Assembly (NCBI GenBank): GCA_031553035.1
Contig: JAVBLY010000005.1
Coordinates: 186,001-250,000, forward strand
Source of the DNA: JAVBLY01 sp031553035
GTDB taxonomy: Bacteria; Bacillota; Clostridia; Peptostreptococcales; Anaerovoracaceae
Reading direction: 5' to 3'
DNA: 64,000 bases
Shown piece after piece: positions 61,357 to 64,000 of the stretch. Position numbers and translations under genes: made by a program. The notes under the pieces are model-generated. The model ran no database searches. It was not told where the DNA came from and was given only the letters and a program-made list of their open reading frames with translations. Positions within the stretch are counted from its first letter, which is position 1; each line of letters starts with the position of its first letter.

Positions 61357-62376
61357 ATGGTCGGTAATGTAGACATCGGAATTGATTTAGGAACTGCAAA
61401 TACACTGATTTATGTTAAGGGGAAGGGTATTGTAATAAATGAGCCTTCCGTCATCGCTGTAGATAAATCCGCAAAAAAGGTGATCGCAGTAGGTCAGAAC
61501 GCTAAGGTTATGCTAGGCAAATCTCCTAAGTATATTAAAGTCATAAGGCCTCTTGAAGAAGGTGTGATTTCAAATTTTGAAATGGCCGCTGTAATGCTCA
61601 AGGAATTCCTAGGCAGAGTTATGGTCAGGCCGGGCCCATTTTCCAAGATCAGAGTTGTTGTCGGTGTGCCGTCAGGCGTAACAGAAGTTGAGAAACGTGC
61701 GGTGGAAGAAGTAATAAGACAGATGGGCGCCAAAGAAGTTTTCATTATGGATGAACCAATGGCAGCCGCCATCGGATGCGGAATAGAGATAGAATCATCT
61801 GTAGGGTGCATGGTTGCCGATATCGGCGGCGGTACCTCGGATATCGCTATCCTAGCCCTCGAAGGCATCGTAACAAGTACTTCATTAAGACATGCCGGTG
61901 ACAAGATCAACGAAGCCATAGTAAACTATATGAGAAGCAAGTATGAACTTCTGATTGGTGATCAGATGGCTGAGGAAGTAAAGAAAAACGTAGGATGTGC
62001 TTATGTTGAAGATAATGATGACGTCAAATGTGAAGCAAGCGGCAGAGATATAATAACAGGACTTCCCAGAACAGTCATCGTCAGCAGAAAAGAAATGCTG
62101 GGAGCTATCCAGGAACCTATCGAACAGATAATGGACGGTATCAAGCTAACACTTGAGAATGCTCCGCCGGAAATATCGGCAGATATAGTGAAAAACGGCA
62201 TGATACTTACAGGCGGCGGTGCAAGGATCTTCGGACTGGATAAGCTTATCAAAAAGGAAACCGGTCTGGATGCCCATGTGGCGGAGAATGCACTCGAAGC
62301 CGTGGCTGAAGGTACCGGACTTAGCCTGGAAAACATTCAGCGACTTCAAAGGTACGCAAGCAATAAAAAGAAGTAA
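61357..62376 (+). CDS. mreB: Rod-shape-determining protein MreB
   Basis: The bacterial actin that directs lateral wall synthesis. At 339 residues it has GIDLGTANTLIYVKG (phosphate 1), VADIGGGTSDIA (phosphate 2) and LTGGGARIFGLD (adenosine), as in actin-like ATPases. It leads the mreBCD-pbp2 cluster, pointing to a rod-shaped cell. Confidence 0.97.
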   Translation: MVGNVDIGIDLGTANTLIYVKGKGIVINEPSVIAVDKSAKKVIAVGQNAKVMLGKSPKYIKVIRPLEEGVISNFEMAAVMLKEFLGRVMVRPGPFSKIRVVVGVPSGVTEVEKRAVEEVIRQMGAKEVFIMDEPMAAAIGCGIEIESSVGCMVADIGGGTSDIAILALEGIVTSTSLRHAGDKINEAIVNYMRSKYELLIGDQMAEEVKKNVGCAYVEDNDDVKCEASGRDIITGLPRTVIVSRKEMLGAIQEPIEQIMDGIKLTLENAPPEISADIVKNGMILTGGGARIFGLDKLIKKETGLDAHVAENALEAVAEGTGLSLENIQRLQRYASNKKK

Positions 62377-62388
62377 GGGGATATATTT

Positions 62389-63246
62389 ATGAGATGGTTC
62401 AGAGATCATCCCAGAATCAGCATAGCACTGGTTGCTCTTCTGATTTTATTAATAATATTTTATGTTTCACTCCTCTCTGTGGGGAAGGATAATTTTCTTG
62501 GAAGAACTCTTGGCGTCGCTGTAGTGCAGGTTCAAAAGCCGTTTACCTATGTAGGTAATGCGATAGCAGGAAAAGTTACCAGCTTTACATCGGCTGATAA
62601 AACCGAACAGGAAAATGAAGAGCTCAAAGAGCGAGTCTATAAGCTTGAACAGGAACTTTCCCGGGAAAAGCTGAACAAGTCTGAACTTAAAGAACTGAAG
62701 CAGCTTTCAAAGGCATTCGAAAGCCGGGAAGCAATAACTGAATATGACCCTGTGGCGGCTGATATCATATCATACGACGGATCCAGCGTTTTCAACGTAT
62801 TTACAGTTAATGCCGGCTCTGATTCGGGGATAGAAGTCAATGATGCTGTTATCAATGACAGCGGCCTTATCGGACGGGTGTCTACTGTCGGCAAAAACAA
62901 TTGTAAAATAATAGCAGTCATAGACGAATCCAATAAAATCGGATTCCAAATGACAAAAAACCTGAGATTTAGAGGCGTATGTAAAGGCAATGGCGGAGAC
63001 CAGCTGTCAGGTTATCTTTTTGATACAAGTTCTCCTGTCAGTGAAGGTGATGAACTTATTACCTCAGGGATAGGCGGTGTGTATCCGGCAGGTCTTATCG
63101 TCGGCAAGGTAAAGACAGTTGAAAGCAGGAGAGCCAGTCCTCTGAAAAATATAGTAATAGATCCTGCGGTCAATTTTAAAAGCATAAAAAAAGTTGCTGT
63201 CCTGACCGGAGACCCCAAAGCATCAGGTGATAACGAGGACAATTGA
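62389..63246 (+). CDS. mreC: Rod-shape-determining protein MreC
   Basis: A 285-residue bitopic protein: one membrane helix (about 8-30), a coiled coil (about 60-115) and a beta-rich external domain with ADIISYDGSSVFNVFTVNAG and NDSGLIGRVS, the family motifs. It links MreB to the wall-synthetic enzymes. The gene follows mreB by 12 bp. Its TGA overlaps the mreD start (ATGA). Confidence 0.95.
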   Translation: MRWFRDHPRISIALVALLILLIIFYVSLLSVGKDNFLGRTLGVAVVQVQKPFTYVGNAIAGKVTSFTSADKTEQENEELKERVYKLEQELSREKLNKSELKELKQLSKAFESREAITEYDPVAADIISYDGSSVFNVFTVNAGSDSGIEVNDAVINDSGLIGRVSTVGKNNCKIIAVIDESNKIGFQMTKNLRFRGVCKGNGGDQLSGYLFDTSSPVSEGDELITSGIGGVYPAGLIVGKVKTVESRRASPLKNIVIDPAVNFKSIKKVAVLTGDPKASGDNEDN

Positions 63247-63794
63247 TGAATACTAGGACCCAAAAAAGATATTTATACGGAGGGCTGGGATTTCTGCTTG
63301 CATTCATTTTGCAGACTACAGTCCTTAAACATATAGCAGTATTCGGACTGTCGCCTAATCTTATTCTATGTCTTGTGGTAGTATGCAGTTTTATATATGA
63401 GGAAAAAATAGGGTTGATATATGGAATAGCATTTGGGTTACTCCTTGATTTTGCGACCAATATTTATATAGGACCTTCATCAATAGCATTTGTACTTATT
63501 TATTTATTTGTGATAGCCATAAGAAGAGTTTTTAATCATGAGCGGCTGCTTCCCGAGCTTCTTCTTGCAGGGGTATCGACACCGCTTTACATGTTTACTA
63601 TGTGGCTCCTTTATTTGATGGCAGGAAGCCCGGTCTCGATAATAGTGGTGCTTAAGGCACTTCCCGTTCTTTTGATTTATAACGCTATATGTATAGTCCT
63701 GCTGCATATCTTGCTCGTTAAAGGGGTAGTCAAGAACAGAAGGGATGCAGGATTCAAAGGAAGTTTTAAAATCCGAGGGGGCTTTAAGGTATGA
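63246..63794 (+). CDS. mreD: Rod-shape-determining protein MreD
   Basis: A 182-residue membrane protein with about five helices and SPNLILCLVV-like and GLLLDF motifs in the first half, typical of MreD. The start is ATG 63246, overlapping the mreC stop, rather than the TTG at 63243. Its own stop overlaps the start of the PBP gene by four bases. Confidence 0.9.
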   Translation: MNTRTQKRYLYGGLGFLLAFILQTTVLKHIAVFGLSPNLILCLVVVCSFIYEEKIGLIYGIAFGLLLDFATNIYIGPSSIAFVLIYLFVIAIRRVFNHERLLPELLLAGVSTPLYMFTMWLLYLMAGSPVSIIVVLKALPVLLIYNAICIVLLHILLVKGVVKNRRDAGFKGSFKIRGGFKV

Positions 63795-64000
63795 ATTTTA
63801 TAAAAGATTTTTTTTCATCGAGAAATAATCAGATACTATTCGTGTTCATGTTGCTCATGGCACTGCTTTTAGGTCGCCTATTCATTCTTACAGTTGTAGA
63901 CAGTGATGACTGGACGGCAAAAGCTGAGAGTCAGAGCACAAAGAGCATTTACACCAGCGGTTACAGAGGGCAGATATACGACCGTAACGGCGTTCTTCTC
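63791..64000 (+). CDS. Penicillin-binding protein 2-like transpeptidase, 3' truncated
   Basis: Only the first 70 codons are present. A charged start (MNFIKDFFSSRNNQ) is followed by a membrane helix and the segment GYRGQIYDRNGVLL, which is the conserved N-terminal R-G-x-I-x-D-R-x-G motif of class B penicillin-binding proteins. Position after mreD identifies it as the MrdA/PBP2-like elongation transpeptidase. The gene runs past the window. Confidence 0.88.
   Translation, partial: MNFIKDFFSSRNNQILFVFMLLMALLLGRLFILTVVDSDDWTAKAESQSTKSIYTSGYRGQIYDRNGVLL

Overview
The window comes from the chromosome of a low-to-mid GC Gram-positive anaerobe of the class Clostridia. The evidence is the T-box ahead of ileS, cobalamin riboswitches with intrinsic terminators, lipoproteins and surface proteins without outer-membrane systems, LexA boxes of clostridial type (GAAC-N4-GTTT), clustered agmatine, amino-compound and amidohydrolase catabolism with NhaC-type carriers, sigma-54 activators, and the infC-rpmI-rplT and mreBCD blocks. 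Family-level placement (Anaerovoracaceae-like Eubacteriales) is only a guess.

Layout. 1-3.7 kb: the end of a Zn/Cd P-type ATPase, a phosphopantetheinyl transferase, an EamA transporter and recX. 3.7-13.9 kb: two paralogous loci, each behind a cobalamin riboswitch with a clear terminator. Locus A (3.7-7.6 kb) encodes a secreted PQQ-like beta-propeller with FN3 domains, a secreted DUF4430-FN3 protein and a DUF4430 lipoprotein. Locus B (11.3-13.9 kb) encodes a membrane-anchored beta-propeller and a second DUF4430 lipoprotein. DUF4430 is the family related to the C-terminal domain of animal intrinsic factor and transcobalamin, so the set looks like a Gram-positive corrinoid-capture system. Between the loci lie a LuxR regulator and agmatine deiminase plus an NhaC carrier behind a long structured leader. 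13.9-26.7 kb: T-box, a foldback repeat, ileS (type 2, with a swapped HIGH motif), rlmN, a P-loop protein, HAD and NUDIX hydrolases, a second EamA transporter, an omega-amidase-like enzyme, a deacetylase lipoprotein, a YgiQ radical-SAM protein and an orphan adenine-type DNA methyltransferase. 26.7-32.7 kb: a repeat-rich spacer and an operon of SPFH protein, ribbon-helix-helix protein, ABC-2 exporter and two bacterial-PH proteins (probable envelope defence).

32.7-41.5 kb: an ArsC/Spx-like protein, a BspA-like surface protein, tRNA-Arg(UCG) whose 3' end is repeated 607 bp downstream around a foldback element (a relic integration site), a membrane-anchored flavodoxin-like protein, and a sigma-54 unit in which an activator gene precedes a palindromic enhancer, a -24/-12 promoter and an NhaC carrier plus amidohydrolase. 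41-47 kb: small unknown proteins, a Nim-like flavoprotein, DUF368, a split LysO exporter, a MoxR-VWA pair and lexA with two operators. 47-54 kb: a second sigma-54 unit: acyl-CoA ligase, activator, then a -24/-12 promoter with a CoA-acylating aldehyde dehydrogenase and a class III aminotransferase. 54-64 kb: two unknown membrane proteins with a chemoreceptor, then infC (AUC start, attenuator), rpmI, rplT, nrdR, cmk, a DUF1015 protein, radC, mreBCD and the start of a class B penicillin-binding protein.
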